64,000 nucleotides of DNA, from assembly GCA_949752735.1 (NCBI GenBank), contig OX457052.1:15622064-15686063 (forward strand). Direction: 5' to 3'. The notes beneath the pieces were generated by a model. The model ran no database searches and was not told the origin of the DNA. It saw only the letters and a program-made list of their open reading frames with translations. Position numbers and translations under genes: made by a program. Positions 1 through 11,662 of this stretch are shown in pieces (positions within the stretch are counted from its first letter, which is position 1; every line of letters begins with the position of its first letter). This DNA is from Lumbricus terrestris (Eukaryota > Annelida > Clitellata > Crassiclitellata > Lumbricidae).

Positions 1-231
1 CTCGTCTGTTGGTTGCAACGGACTGCGGTTCAAGCCCCGGGCTGGGAGTTGACATTCAGAGATTTAGATATCTCGGGCTAGCACGTGTGGGATGCAGGGG
101 CGCAAGCTCCTGCGGAGCGACCTTGGGCAAGTTGCTTACCCATCATTGTCTGCGGGGAAGGCAACGGGAAACCACCTCACTCATCTCATCCCCATGGGCG
201 TAAAGCCAATGAACCTGCCTTCGGACAGAGC
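1..231 (+). repeat. tRNA-like SINE (family A), 5' end cut by the window
   Basis: The sequence from about 119 to 231 matches 36890-37015 closely, sharing GACCTTGG-CAAGTT and GGCGTAAAGCCAATGAACCT. A pol III B-box-like GCGGTTCAAGCCCC lies near 25-38. The copy ends in a CAT/ATC repeat, as the second copy does. This is a non-coding retroposon, and the window starts inside or at its head. Confidence 0.7.
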
Positions 232-240
232 ACCATCATT

Positions 241-293
<53 letters not shown>
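232..293 (+). repeat. (CAT)n tail of the SINE
   Basis: An uninterrupted ATC/CAT trinucleotide run directly follows the SINE body. The same repeat follows the other family A copy at 37020, so it is read as the retroposon's 3' tail rather than an independent microsatellite. Confidence 0.75.
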
Positions 294-802
294 ATTCATC
301 TGCTGCACCACTTCAATATGAAATGTGCAGATATTTGTCCATAGTTTGTCCATAGTGTGACAATCTCGCTTTGTATTATGGAAACGCGATTAATTTTTAG
401 ACACCGATTGTGACATTGTATGGCCTAACAATGAACCGCAAGTCTATTATAACTTGGATACTAAGGCAAGCAAAATAAAGTATATATAGGCTAATTTTAC
501 ATTCGAGGGCAGACAGCTGAATATCATGAAATAAATAAATGGAACGCAATTTGGCATGACCTATTTCTAGATAAGAGCACATTTTTGGGAAGGCCTACAT
601 GCAGCATGTCCTGCACTGGCTGCCTTTCCCACTGCAAATTGCTTATAGGGTCTCGGTACCGATGTGGCTTGCCCTCCTTTGTGCCTATCTCACTCAGGGA
701 GTTTTGACACAGTCTATCCAGAGATTCCAGACCCAACGTTCCCTTCACTCCTCTGCACAGAACTGAATTTCTTGTCTCACAAGTGCGTACTTCGATCAGG
801 AA
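294..802. other. No gene recognised
   Basis: AT-rich single-copy-looking sequence. Short open frames on both strands have no recognisable domain, and no RNA gene was seen. Confidence 0.5.
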
Positions 803-948
803 CATAGGCGCAACCACCCTATGGGACCCACGGGACGCGTTCCCCCCAACTTTTGAGTGATCCCTTACTTTATTATTATGGTCCCCCCAACTTTTAGGAC
901 GTGATTCATTATGGTCCCCCCAACTTTTAGGACGTGATTGCACCTATG
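803..948. mobile_element. 146-bp hAT-like MITE with perfect 8-bp target duplication
   Basis: The ends are inverted: CATAGGCGCAACC on the left, and GATTGCACCTATG on the right, whose complement begins CATAGGTGCAATC. The 8 bases ATCAGGAA occur immediately on both sides (795-802 and 949-956). Inside are three tandem copies of a unit with the core TCCCCCCAACTTTT. Eight-base duplications are the hAT hallmark. It has no coding capacity, so it is non-autonomous. Confidence 0.8.
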
Positions 949-1443
949 ATCAGGAAGCAGAATACGCGCTTTCTCTGTTGCACGTTCTGTAGTCTGGAAT
1001 GGGCTACACCTCCTTAATTGCGCCAGCTGCCAACGGTATCCTCTGGCACGTTCTGTTGCAATCTTAAAACCGTCCTCTTTAACCGAGGACGGTTAACCGA
1101 GCTCGGAGGTTGTATCGTTAGAGCCAATGAATAGTAACATCGAAAGGCGCTACATAAATAGGCTGCTCGTAACGAATGAATCCTAAGTGTGAACTTACAT
1201 GACATATTACAAAAGAATAATAATTCACCTGTAAATTCTTTTTGAAATGATTTTGAGCAGATTTTCACATTCTACCTTATAATGTTTTTGAGCCATAAGT
1301 TGATTTCATTGAGTCATCTGTCTGCATGTATAGATCTATAGTCTAAGACTCTAAGTGAATATATAGCCTAGTATACATGTAGAATGATGGATTGAGAAGA
1401 TTTACTGTCCAATGACTATTTTCGTAATAGGTGACCTTGTTAG

Positions 1444-1707
1444 CAAGGCCGTAACTAGGGGGTGTTTTGGGTGATTGAACACCCCCGAAACGCAAAAAAT
1501 TGAAAATGAAATTACACATTTACTAGCACTTGATGTAAGAACTAGAGTGTGCAAAATAAACTTATTGGCCGTCGAGAACTACAGTACTACATGTACGAAA
1601 GCTCGAAATGCTCATCAAACCCCTTAGTCAGTTGATTCGGTTGCGTACGCATGGGCTCGCTCACGATTGAGTAAACACACCCGAAATAAATCCTGGCTAC
1701 GGCCTTG
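1444..1707. mobile_element. hAT-like MITE, CAAGGCCGTA family
   Basis: The left end CAAGGCCGTAACTAGG is the inverted counterpart of the right end CCTGGCTACGGCCTTG. Flanks CTTGTTAG (1436-1443) and CCTGTTAG (1708-1715) match at 7 of 8 bases. Related copies lie at 22353, 48299 and 55019, and all start with a GGGGGTGTTTTGGGTG-like segment. Non-coding. Confidence 0.75.
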
Positions 1708-2532
1708 CCTGTTAGTGCAACCTTCGGTTCTTTTGGGATTCACTCATTGTCAGTGTATGTACAATACATTGACTGTTTTTTTAAGTTATGTAAAGCTCGA
1801 GATGTTTTTGTGAACAATAAAAGTGTATTCGATCGTTCATTCATTTAAATGAACTACAAGTTATTTCTATTTTCACCTCATATTGTCACGGGGACATCAG
1901 TTTCTAACATAGTTGTAAAAAAAGGTTTTTTTCCGTTTTTTATTCTCTCCCAAAAAACTTCGTTTTGTTCGTTTTTTATTTTTCCCATCGTTTTTTATTT
2001 TTTCTTTAACTTTATTTATTAATTTATTTTCTGTTATTATTTTTCCTAATTTTTTTTCTTTCTGATATTCCTTATGTTTTCCGCCAACTCTCAAGGATTC
2101 AGCTAACTAAAGTCATTATTTCATCGTTTAACATCATTATTTAAGTCTTTTAAGAGATAGCCTGCTTGTAGTAGGTTCCTAATCAATGTTTTCAAGGTTA
2201 AAATGCGGTTTTAGATGTAGCAAAGTCAAATTATTTACCGTTTCCGTTTTTTATGGGTTTTTTTGTCGTTTTTTATTTTTTTGAAAAAAACCGACTTTTT
2301 ACCTTTTTTTATTCCGTTTCCATCGTTTTTTACATCTATGGTTTCTAATAATAAACGTTGTACTTACCGACAGTTACTGTCTGGTTCAAAAAGAAGACGA
2401 CCAGGAAAATTTTCGCATTACTAGAAAGTGGGAACATCTCTGCAATGACAGTTAAGTTTTAAGACGCAATGCAAATATGATCTGACGGAACAAATAGCCT
2501 ATTCGACGTTCAATAGCATGCTACTTATATGG
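1708..2532. other. AT-rich intergenic DNA with T runs
   Basis: No gene is visible. Between about 1915 and 2340 there are many short TTTTTATTTTT-type runs. Nothing else could be classified. Confidence 0.5.
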
Positions 2533-2616
2533 TTAAAACACGTTCACCGCCTACACGCCATGTTAAATGACTGAATCCGGTACGAGATATCTCGTACTGG
2601 GCGGTGGACGTGTTAA
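2533..2616. mobile_element. 84-bp palindromic mini-element bounded by TTAA
   Basis: TTAA occurs at 2533-2536 and at 2613-2616. Inside, TTCACCGCCTACACG on the left opposes the right end ending GGGCGGTGGACGTG, and the centre GTACGAGATATCTCGTAC is itself palindromic. A related element with the same left arm (TTCACCGCCTACACGCCATG) is at 38825-38906. TTAA duplication points to piggyBac-like transposition of a tiny MITE. Confidence 0.65.
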
Positions 2617-2645
2617 CAATCGGAATCTTTTACAAGAACTGGTTC

Positions 2646-2900
2646 AAGTGGCGTAGCCAGAAATTTATGATGGAGGGGGTATGGGGGTTTCATGGCCCGA
2701 CCGGATGCCCTTCCTGACACCAACCCAACGGTATCACGGTAAATAAAAAGGGAATAAAGTAACAAAGGGAATAAAGTAAGAAAAACAATTGCTACTACAA
2801 GCAATTGGTTTGTTTTCTATTTAAGTGGATAAATAACCTATGAACTTTTTCCTAAGCCAATGGGGGGTTTAAATCCAGAAACCCCTAGGCTGCGCCACTG
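2646..2900. mobile_element. 255-bp hAT-like MITE, CAGTGGCGTAG family (copy 1)
   Basis: The left terminus is (A)AGTGGCGTAGCCAG and the right terminus is GGCTGCGCCACTG. Flanks ACTGGTTC (2638-2645) and ACTGATTC (2901-2908) agree at 7 of 8 bases. The interior matches 53091-53345 and 62122-62372, sharing CCTTCCTGACACCAACCCA and AAGTGGATAAATAACC. Three copies with different flanks prove a mobile repeat. Non-coding. Confidence 0.8.
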
Positions 2901-3180
2901 ACTGATTCTATTTATTTTTGTCCGAGTCAACCGTGGTTGGTCATTCTGTGGATGCGGTCATACTCAATTTATTTTGGGGAGTTTGTGAATGCAAGAGTTT
3001 GCATGTGATCATAATTATTATTATGGGTCCAGATGGCGCAGTATTGGCAAGATAATTATTATGCAGACAGTAATGGGAGTTTCTAACATATTTTTTACTT
3101 GAAGTCTACTCTGATATGACGTCATTCACGACTGGTTATCATCAGAGAGATGGATTTTGAGTTGACATAATTGTTTAACC

Positions 3181-3609
3181 CAGGGGCGAATCCAGGGAGG
3201 GTCAAAATGGCCATGCCCCCATTTTAAAATTTCTTAATTTTTTACCAGCTATTCTGGCCTGGAAAGTTGACTTCCCCCCCGTGAGTAGCTCCGTATGTCT
3301 ATCCTCCACACCCATGAGGTTCGCAAACTACGACGAGGTATTTTGGGGGGGGGGGGGAATTTGAGACAGATAACTTAAAAAAGGTCATCAGTTTTTTTGG
3401 CGGACGAAAAGGTTTCTTTTTTGGAAAATTTGAGACAGATGACTAAAAAAAGGTCATCAGTTTTTTTGGCGGTCGAAAAGGTATCTTTTTGGGAAATTTA
3501 AGACAGATGACTAAAAAAAGGTCATTAGGTCATTAGGTTTTTCGGCGACCCAGACGGACTTTTTCTAAATTTTGGCCCCGCCCATCAAAAATTTCTGTAT
3601 CCGCCCTTG
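3181..3609. mobile_element. 429-bp hAT-like MITE with perfect 8-bp target duplication
   Basis: The left end CAGGGGCGAATCCAGG is inverted against the right end CTGTATCCGCCCTTG. GTTTAACC sits immediately outside both ends (3173-3180, 3610-3617). The right half holds about three tandem units of roughly 60 bp, each with GATGACTAAAAAAAGGTCAT followed by a T run and GGCGG. A poly-G run lies near 3345. No transposase is encoded. Confidence 0.85.
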
Positions 3610-4079
3610 GTTTAACCTATGATCATAGGATATTTATTTCTAGCGCTTCACCTAAATTCGTCATCTATGGTGGTCTCCTTCTTCTTCTTCTTCTTTTCCT
3701 TCCGGCTGGAATTAATCCCTCGCAGAGGAGGAAGGGTCAGCCACTCGGATCAGTTTTCTCCACAGCACTCTGTGTGCTGTATCTTCCTTGTTAAGGTTGA
3801 GTAGTTCGAAGTCGTGTTGTGGTCTACTTCCAAATAATTATTACTGAACACTTTATTGATGAACTGCATTGGCATCCTGGTTTCTTTTAGAATACTCCCG
3901 TCGTTATATAAGGTTTCAAAATTGTTGCATCGATGTTGATTTAGACATAGGTTCCTATTAACTGAAATGCAAGTGAGCTCTAAACCAATTGAGCTGTTTC
4001 AACGCCCATGAAAAAACTGACGGAGTTGCTCCTTTAGAAACTTGGATTTTACGAGTCTTATAAAAAAAACTCTTATACA
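3610..4079. other. No gene recognised
   Basis: Mixed sequence with a short CTT run near 3676-3700. No coding signal, RNA gene or element end was identified beyond the flanking target duplications. Confidence 0.45.
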
Positions 4080-4403
4080 CATAGGCGTACGAGGCGGGGG
4101 TCCAGAGGGGCAAATGCTCCCCAAATTTGGGGGAATGTGTTTTTCGGGCAAAAGAGGCATGGAGAGTGCAAACAAATTCGGATTTTTTTTCGGGCAAGAC
4201 AGGTACGGGAGGATTTTTTCGGGCGCACAGAGGTAAAAAACTACATTTTCTCAAGATTTACTGGAAATGATTAAAAAAAAGATCATCAGATTTTTTGGAC
4301 GGGAAAATTCTAAAATTTTTGGGTGGATGACTAAAAAAAGTCATCAGATTTTTCGGGCAAAATTTTTTTGCCTCCCCCTACCGAAGTGTCCCGTAAGCCT
4401 ATG
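4080..4403. mobile_element. 324-bp hAT-like MITE, CATAGGCGTACG family
   Basis: The left end CATAGGCGTACG opposes the right end CCGTAAGCCTATG. Flanks CTTATACA (4072-4079) and CTTGTACA (4404-4411) match at 7 of 8. The interior again carries the GACTAAAAAAAGTCATCAG module and T-run/CGGGCAAAA segments seen in MITEs with different termini. Confidence 0.75.
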
Positions 4404-4709
4404 CTTGTACACTAGATTCTGCGATGCCCAGAGATTATTCTTTGAGTCGAAGAGTTTGTTCGCGATTTCATACCCGCAATGTGTATTCGTTTAGTTTCAA
4501 CTTTCACCAGACAAAGAATGCCCGTTGTACTAGCCATCCCAATCAATATGCAGATCTCGCTGTGTAAATGCCTATCATAACTATCCAAGCCTGCAACGTT
4601 TACGCACAAAATTTTATCGGCTTATAGGCTACAACAGGCCGCTACTACTTTGATAGTCCTTGAGCGCCAAAGGCAACCGATAGACAAAGCGTTACTCCCC
4701 ATCCCTCCA

Positions 4710-4800
4710 TCCCTCCCCTATCTCTCTCTCTCTCTCACTCTCACTCTCACTCTTGCTCTGACTCTGTCTGTCTCAGTCTGTCTCTCTCTATTTCTCTCTC
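4710..4800 (+). repeat. CT-rich microsatellite
   Basis: CTCTCT and CTCACTCT tracts with TCTGTCTG interruptions. Low complexity only. Confidence 0.8.
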
Positions 4801-4873
4801 GCTGTAAAGTCTTCCAATGATGCGGCTACTGTGTATGGAGATTGAGCAAGTCCTTCGCTCGCAATAAAGCTCA

Positions 4874-5012
4874 GTGCACTGTCCTGCATGGAGACACAGT
4901 TCCCATCTGGAAACCAATCGTTTAGCTGGGGCAGAAGACGTTTCTCTAGGACAGTTTTGTATCGTTCAGCCTTCATGATGCCATTGACAACGAAGAGTCG
5001 ACCGGAACCTTT
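4874..5012 (-). pseudogene. Tc1-type transposase fragment (middle part), inverted
   Basis: Read on the minus strand this stretch encodes GRLFVVNGIMKAERY, then LLPQLNDWFPDGN and ends at CVSMQDSA. That is the Tc1/mariner block leading to the second catalytic aspartate (MQDSAPCH in intact Tc1 proteins). After QDSA the frame runs into an unrelated, SINE-like sequence (about 4800-4873). The remainder of the catalytic domain lies on the opposite strand immediately to the right (5026-5351). It encodes no functional protein. Confidence 0.75.
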
Positions 5013-5025
5013 CCCAGAGACAACG

Positions 5026-5351
5026 CTGTGTCTTCATGCAGGGCATGCAGTGCACCTTGCCACACAGCGAACCTGATAAAGGATTTCTTCAATGACGTTG
5101 GCTTAGAGGTTCTTCCGTGGCCGGGCAATAGTCCGGATATGAACCCAATAGAAGGAATCTGTCACAACTTGAAGGACAAAGTCAACGACGTCGTCTCCAC
5201 TAACAAACGGCAACTAATCGAACGAATTGTTGAAGTGTGGCCTCGCAATCAGGAAATCCCGCAACTTATCGCAAAGTACTATAGTCTAAGACAATGCCAA
5301 AACGTATAAAGGTTCTAATAGAAGCCAAAGGTCGTTGAACTAAGTACTAGG
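5026..5351 (+). pseudogene. Tc1-type transposase fragment (C-terminal part)
   Basis: The plus strand starts around CTGTGTCTTCATGCAGG, the same QDSAPCH block as the inverted neighbour but with a small frame-breaking change. It continues as APCHTANLIKDFF, then LPWPGNSPDMNPIEG, which holds the third catalytic glutamate of the DDE triad. The C-terminus MPKRIKVLIEAKGR is in a shifted frame near 5294 and is interrupted by TGA before TKY and a stop. The fragment therefore has at least two frameshifts and a nonsense codon: a dead Tc1 copy whose halves face each other head to head. Confidence 0.8.
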
Positions 5352-5725
5352 GACACTGCACTATATCGGCTGGGTAATTTGGTATGTTACATGATGTTCT
5401 CAGTCCTTTGATTGCATAAAATAAGTGCGAAATGTGAAAATAACTGGTTTTTCAGCCATGTCCATAATAATATGGCCACTACTGTAGACTATCTCTCCAC
5501 GTGTGGCTCTCTTTCTTTCTCTCACCGTCTATCTCTGTCTCTTTCTTTCTCTCTCTCTCACGTTCTCTTTCTGTCTCTCTGTCTCTGTTTGTCTGTTTGT
5601 CTCTCTCTCTCTCTTATTCTCTATCTCTCTCTCTTTTACTGTGTGCATGTTTGTCTGATCATTCTGATGTATTCGCTTCGAACATCATCTGGAATCCCGT
5701 TTCTTCTCTTCAATCTATATAATAC
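5352..5725. other. CT-rich low-complexity DNA, no gene
   Basis: Mainly CTCTCT/CTGTCT tracts between 5505 and 5640. Open frames across it are artefacts of the repeat. Confidence 0.6.
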
Positions 5726-6600
5726 TAGATGTGTTACCCGGCGTTGCCCGGGAAATTTAGGGTTTTAAACACTACTCCACTGTGGTACTCATCGTAGACC
5801 GCTAGATTTCGGGTTTTCGCCAACCCTCCACCCCACCCCGCTTCCCCAAAAGGTCAAAGGTGACCCGCCGCTGCGGGGCGCTGCGGAAATTATTACTCGG
5901 CGGGTATGACGTAATGGGCTGTAGACTCCTTACTGAAGCGTTATTATTGATGAAATATGTCTTAAAACGCGAATAACTCTGCTTTTAAATTGATTTAAAA
6001 GCTGAAAATAGTTGCGCTGACCTTATAATTTTGGTAAGGCGCTACGGAAATTATTACTGGGTTTGTATGACGTCATTCGGGCTGTAGACTCTTGACTAAA
6101 GCTCGATACTACTAACGCGTGAGCGATTAAAACGCTTCTGTCTTAAAACGCTAATAACTCGAGTTCTAAAGTGAAATTTAGGGTTTTAAACACTACTCCA
6201 CTCTGGTACCCATCGTTGACTGCTAAATTTCGGGTTTTCGCCAACCCTCCACCCCACCTCGCTTCCCCAAAAATCCAAACTTGACCCACCGTTGCGTGGC
6301 GCTACGAAAATTATTACTGGGCGGGTATGACGTCATGCGGAGCAGACTCCAATAAATCGCTGGCGTGATCAAATTATTGATCAATTACTGATGAAATCTG
6401 TCTTAAAACGCTAATAACTTTTGTTTTAAACGGAATTAAAACCTGAAAATAGTCAATATGACCTTATAATTTGGGTAAGAATCGATATCAATAATTGTTT
6501 TAAACCGACGCTGTTTCATTTCCGAGCCTATTCTGCAGGTCAGAGTAAAAGCGTACATACAAATAAACAAACATAAGGAAAGTGTTTCTGCCTTATAATA
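5726..6600 (+). repeat. Interspersed repeat starting ACTAGATGTGTTACCCGG, with internal tandem units
   Basis: The start CCCGGCGTTGCCCGGGAAAT is shared with 35914-35955, and a related ACTAGCTGTACCCGGCC start occurs at 30085. Inside, 5761-5920 is repeated at 6181-6340 (period about 420 bp), sharing TTTTCGCCAACCCTCCACCC and AAATTATTACT-GG-GGTATGACGT; a partial unit sits near 6040. It ends near ACAAATAAACAAACATAAGG and AT-rich DNA. I remember such ACTAG..CCCGGCGTTGCCCGGG repeats from other invertebrates but cannot name the superfamily. Confidence 0.65.
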
Positions 6601-7272
6601 TAGATAATTATATAGATATTATTATTATCGTCTTTCTAATTTTATTTATATTCTATTTATAATTCTATAATTATATAGATATTATTATTCTTATCGTCTT
6701 TCTAATTCTATTTTTAGTTAAACTTGCAGCTGCAAATTGATACAGCGCCGCTTCAACATGAATTTATCGCAGTGTCGCCTTCGTTCTGATCATATAGATC
6801 AAATGTCTCTCTGCGTATACAGTGAAATTGTCTCAAGCGTTCGAAAAAGAAAAGAGACAAAGGGAAGCTGAGGAGCTCAAATCGCAATATCGTTCGGCAA
6901 TTTATTCCAGGAGGATGGACCGAACATAGGAAAACGTCCATCCACAACCGTCACCGTGAAAGTCCGGGTCGGCTAAACAACCAAGTCGCCGTGAGTAGCC
7001 TACAGCAGAGCGGAGAATTCTATAACCACGGATAGAAGATTAGTCCACTATATTGAAACGCAAAAATAAATCTCTGAGATAAGCCACTAACTTGTGGTCA
7101 TCGAAAACTTAATCTCAATGCGCTTCTTGCATACAGTAGTTAATTGACCAGCACACCTCTTCCCACGCGAGACTACATGCAGGTACATAGCAAAGCTGCT
7201 GAGCTGTCGTGCAGCTTCGTTGTAAACTGACTAGAGCTGATTGAAGCAGGAATGAGTCGGACCTATATTATT
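6601..7272. other. No gene recognised
   Basis: 6601-6720 contains a short duplicated AT-rich block (TATAGATATTATTATT twice). The rest shows no coding or structural signal I can support. Confidence 0.45.
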
Positions 7273-7485
7273 CTATAGCACACGACTCTATAGTCTATAG
7301 CACATGATTCATAGCACATGACTTATAGCACATGATTTATAGCACATGACTTATAGCACATGATTTATAGCACATGATTATTCTATAGCACACGATTTAT
7401 AGCACATGTTTTATAGCACATGATTCATAGCACATGATTCTAGAGCACATGATTTATAGCACATGATTCATAGCCCATGATTTGA
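7273..7485 (+). repeat. Minisatellite, about 15-bp unit (TATAGCACATGATT)
   Basis: Around fourteen imperfect direct copies of ATAGCACATGA(T/C)T, some with a TATTC or TAGAG insertion. Non-coding tandem array. Confidence 0.9.
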
Positions 7486-7616
7486 ATGCTCCAGCGTTGA
7501 TCCAACATGAGTTGTGGTCGCATGACGTCGGCTCGTAGGCTATAGTGCAAATCTGCGGTAGGTGTTAAAAGCACGTTCGACATGCTTTCTTCCAAGATCT
7601 CCAAGAATTACTATTA

Positions 7617-7706
7617 GGCCTACCATTAGGCTACCATTACTATTACCATTACCATTACTCTTACCATTACTATTACTATTACCATTACCAATACTATTAC
7701 CATTAA
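7617..7706 (+). repeat. ATTACC/ATTACT hexamer microsatellite
   Basis: Repeated ACCATTACTATT-type hexamers. The complementary strand reads as a poly N/S/G frame, which is only repeat translation. Confidence 0.85.
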
Positions 7707-7848
7707 CCACTTCAAGCAAAACGGCCATTACATGTACATGTATAGGCTATATATACTGTATAATGTATGAAATAATTGCATTATTAATTTATTAATACTT
7801 ATTATAATTTATTCTCCGAGCAAATTACCAACGTGGCCGACCTCTATG

Positions 7849-9058
7849 CAGGCCCGCCGACAGAAATTCCGGGCCCCTGGGCTGAGCAGTCACGGGCCCC
7901 AAACTATCTTTAGGCATTTTGAACAAGTTTACACAAAACAAATAAAAATAACAATAGTGTGGTATGTATGTACGCTAATGCTTAGATCTATATTTACGAC
8001 TTTAATCAGTTCTTAATGCTAAGAATTTAATTTTCAAATAATATGGCAATCATCAAGCAACCTTTCTGGATTTATCTGCAACATATAATGTTCTGGTAGT
8101 TCTCCATCTTGTCTGCGAACCTAAAAAATGCACTTCGGAAATGATCTTTCTTCATCGCCTGGAAAATTGTCCGAATGTCTTGGAGGACCGTTCCTTATAC
8201 GCTTTATAACAGTCTATATCGTCTCAATCGTCTGTGTAGGCTATAGGCCTAAATGTGGGCCCTGGCGGCAGAGTGCCAACATCAAAGCAAAGCCATTTTA
8301 CAGTTTCTATAATTTCAGCATTTTCATAATTCTTATTTGTAATGTCTTCTTTTGGAATTGCCTAAGATACTAACACCACACGGGAGCGCCCCTAAATCTG
8401 TGAGCGGCGCTATATAAATGTTCAATTACAATTACAATTACCACAAACTTCATTTTCATCCATTCAGTTATACGATCATCATGCAGGCACGTTGAATTCA
8501 CTAGAAACAATCGATGGCCTAATACTGGCTTAGCTCATTGCCTTCTTTTGAGATTCTGGATTGAAAGAGTGTGCGACTGCATATTATTTAAAGCTTACCA
8601 ACTTTTGCCTTTTCAAACCTATTAGCCTTTTATTTTTACTTTTATGCTCCAGATTTGTGTTTATAAAATATTCCATCGTTGCGAGAGAAATTTATCATTT
8701 AAATTTGTTCACTTATGATTGAAATCTGACAACACATAATTTAGCAGAGAACGTTCTGAGACGGAAGTGAGCGTGTTCTTTGGCAAAGCACTGATGAATA
8801 AGGTAGGATAATGGGCAGATGCTTGAAACTTAAACAGTTGTAGTTATGTAACAGTAACCTATTAGGCTATATTTAAAGCAGCTTAAATCACAAACAATTA
8901 TAGGCAAAGAAATTAAAGTGATTATAGGTTGGGCCCATCTCCCGTAATCAACACATGAAACACATTATAATCACTGAAGCCCGGGCCCCTCCGGGCCCCT
9001 AAAAGTCGCCGGGCCCCTGGGCATTTGCCCCCTCTGCCCCCCCCTCTCGGCGGGCCTG
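7849..9058. mobile_element. 1.2-kb hAT-like element with perfect 8-bp target duplication
   Basis: The left end CAGGCCCGCCGACAG opposes the right end CTCGGCGGGCCTG. CCTCTATG flanks it exactly on both sides (7841-7848 and 9059-9066). Both subterminal regions carry GGGCCCCTGGGC-like blocks. No hAT transposase motif is readable, so it is probably non-autonomous. A retroposon tail is nested at 8375-8443. A relative is at 50307-50675. Confidence 0.85.
8375..8443 (+). repeat. Nested LINE/SINE 3' tail with (ATTACA)n
   Basis: CACGGGAGCGCC followed by GCGGCGCTATATAAATGTTC and an AATTACAATTACAATTACC tail. It has the same tail layout as at 52440-52515 and 61630-61705. Confidence 0.6.
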
Positions 9059-9066
9059 CCTCTATG

Positions 9067-10785
9067 CACTTCAAATCTCGCTGATGAGATTAATCGCAAT
9101 ATAGCTAAGCGACTGAGTGGCCCAGTTTGAGTCCATGCCAGTCTACTGCTTCTCCCTACTGCAGTGTGCTTGCGCATACCTCTCTGTTAGCTCCAGATCG
9201 GAATCTCTAGCAGCGGACAACATATTCTCTCTGGTGTACAAATCAATAAACCGCTTAGTAAGGAAGACAATGATTCGCTGCCATTGTGCATTATAAAAAA
9301 ATTCTCAATCCATCGTTTTCATCCACATATCGCACCGTGAAGATCATGAAAGAGACATAAAAAATGACAATCAAAACGACGCGATAATAGATTCGATTCC
9401 GGGTTGAATTCAATCCATTCGTATAGATCTATATTTATTGCGGATGACAGAAGTTACAAGGAAGCTCTGCCTTTCGACGTGTTCACTGTTCAAAGCATTC
9501 TTGAACTTTTGAATTTGGGAGCTGGTAGAGAAGATCAGACGGTTATGACTATGTAAATATTGCAGGGCTATACCTAGGCCCCATAGGCTATAGATGGAAT
9601 AGACTGAACGTTTTATCTCCAAACATACTTCGCTTAATGTTTGGTTTAAAAAATCCCAATATATTATTAAAATGTTTCCGTCAAATTGGCAATCTAGCGC
9701 CGTCCATATAGCCTAATAGCTATGGCTTTAGCACAGTCTTCGTATAATAGTCAGCTAGCAAAACTGCGCAGAGACGAATTTTATGTGGGACTTTAGCCTA
9801 CATTATGTAGCAACATTGCATTCAACCTGGTAAAAAAAACAATAAGTGGGCCTACTTCTGAATTAACGGACTCCTAATACCCAAAGCAGAAATTTGACCT
9901 ATGGCTTCCAGCATTGACGATGTAAAAAACCAATAATAATGCTCTAAAGCGAGTATTGAATCCTGGTAATGCGGTTGCAGTCTATCAGCTGTCAAAATAT
10001 CCTGAGCATTAATACATCACAAGTCGAAGATTAACAAACTATGCGAACTAAAAGATGTGCTTTAGCGAACAAATTGCATGATTCGGAGAATATATTATAT
10101 ACCGCGTGAATGCCATAAGTTGCCGATATTGTAAGCTTTCGGGGAAATTTAGACGTACTCGGGTTTTATGGATAGGCAAGGCTTTTTGTCCAACGCAGAA
10201 AACGATGAGGCAATCTCGTTGAAACGTGGCAATAATTGCATGGCAATGGTTGGCGTATAAAGAACGTGGATTGCATTAACGGCAAGCAATTCTTCAGTCA
10301 GTGAAAGGAAAGGACCTACAATGTACATCTACGCAGTATACGCATAGTAAAGCTGTAGTAAAATCCTGACTGTTGAGCCACTGCTAAAACTTCATACGTT
10401 TGAAGTCAAGCAGTTTGTGCCGAGCAGCTGCATTATCACGATTGCTAAAAATGCAAAAAAAGATTACGCAAGAATAAATAGGGCCTACATATCCAATATA
10501 GTCACGGGGATTAGGCTATGTGTACAAGAAAACTAACAACATGTTTCGGAATATAATAATTATTATAGCCTATGTCAAACTTCCAGAATGTAAGTCAAAC
10601 GTCTGGAACAGGTCAAGTCCACTGGTTTACATGTTACATAAAGTGAATAAAATTGAATTCGTGTGAAATGCGAACGACAACCTGATTCAAGTGGACTGAC
10701 TATCCGAAGGCCTATATCATTCTAAATTGAAGTGACAGCGATTTATCGTAGCTTTCTTCGTTAGGGAGCACCATAGTATATGTAT
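9067..10785. other. No gene recognised
   Basis: About 1.7 kb of AT-rich sequence without recognisable coding potential, element termini or RNA genes. It could contain regulatory DNA, but nothing in the sequence alone supports a specific call. Confidence 0.5.
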
Positions 10786-10930
10786 ATGTGCACTTGTTAT
10801 AGCGCCCCTTCAAAATTACTACTCAGAAGCGCTCTTGACTACAGGACATTGAATCGGAGTTTCACGCCGAAGCACTGAGCAATTGCAAGCGAAGGACTGA
10901 TATTTTGGTTCAAAATTTCTTCTCCGTTTT
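10786..10930 (-). repeat. SINE family B fragment (minus orientation)
   Basis: CACTTGTTATAGCGCCCCTTC, then ACTACTCAGAAGCGCTC and GGAGTTTCACGCCGAAGC-ACTGAGCAATTGCAAGCGAAGGACT. This is the reverse complement of the body of the element at 22846-23075 and matches 49360-49480. Confidence 0.7.
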
Positions 10931-11630
10931 CACCCTAAAGCCAGCTCAGCTAAACAAGTTCTCCGATCCATGCAGTAGATAATATAGTAACTGTTAATCG
11001 AATTGCTTCAATCCATCGAAAAGGTTAAGCAATAAGCAGTCAGCATCGTGAGAATTGCCTGGAGAGTTAAGGAGGTTCGACCCACGCAGTCTTTCTTAGA
11101 GCCCCGTGCTAAAGTCTACTTTTTATAGCCTACCCCACATCAAAGTGGATCATAGTTTGTCTCCCGACCCCATTTATTTTTATGCAATTCTCATATTCTG
11201 TCAGGCAGCGCATTGTTTTAATCGTATACTCCTGAATTCAGAACTTCTAAAGCGCCTCTCAAAATCCAATCACAGGAACAATCTTAGCCTGAACCGCCGC
11301 CACAAGGCAACTTAATCACTGTCCATAAAAGGGAAGATGAAATAAAAGCACTCGCCTGTCTTCGATGTGATGATGAACGTCGTTATCAGCCATGCTAACT
11401 TCCGACATTGACCAATACAACAGAGCAACCTATTCAGCAGACGATCCCCTACACTTGAACACTCGTTCATGGTCAACTGCTGTTGTTGTTATTGTCGCTG
11501 TTGATGATGATGAAATCGCTGTTTTCGGTTAAGGGTTCAACGGACATCTTTCCGATTGCCTTGGAGATAGAGTAGAGACCACTCTAAGGCAGATCGCTTC
11601 TATCAAATCCATTGATGTAGCGCCACGATG
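10931..11630. other. No gene recognised
   Basis: No domain, splice context or RNA gene could be supported here. Confidence 0.45.

Positions 11631-11662
<32 letters not shown>

Noticed and set aside
7849..9058. Possible autonomous hAT transposase gene
   Set aside because: No frame shows hAT motifs or useful length; a nested LINE tail interrupts it.
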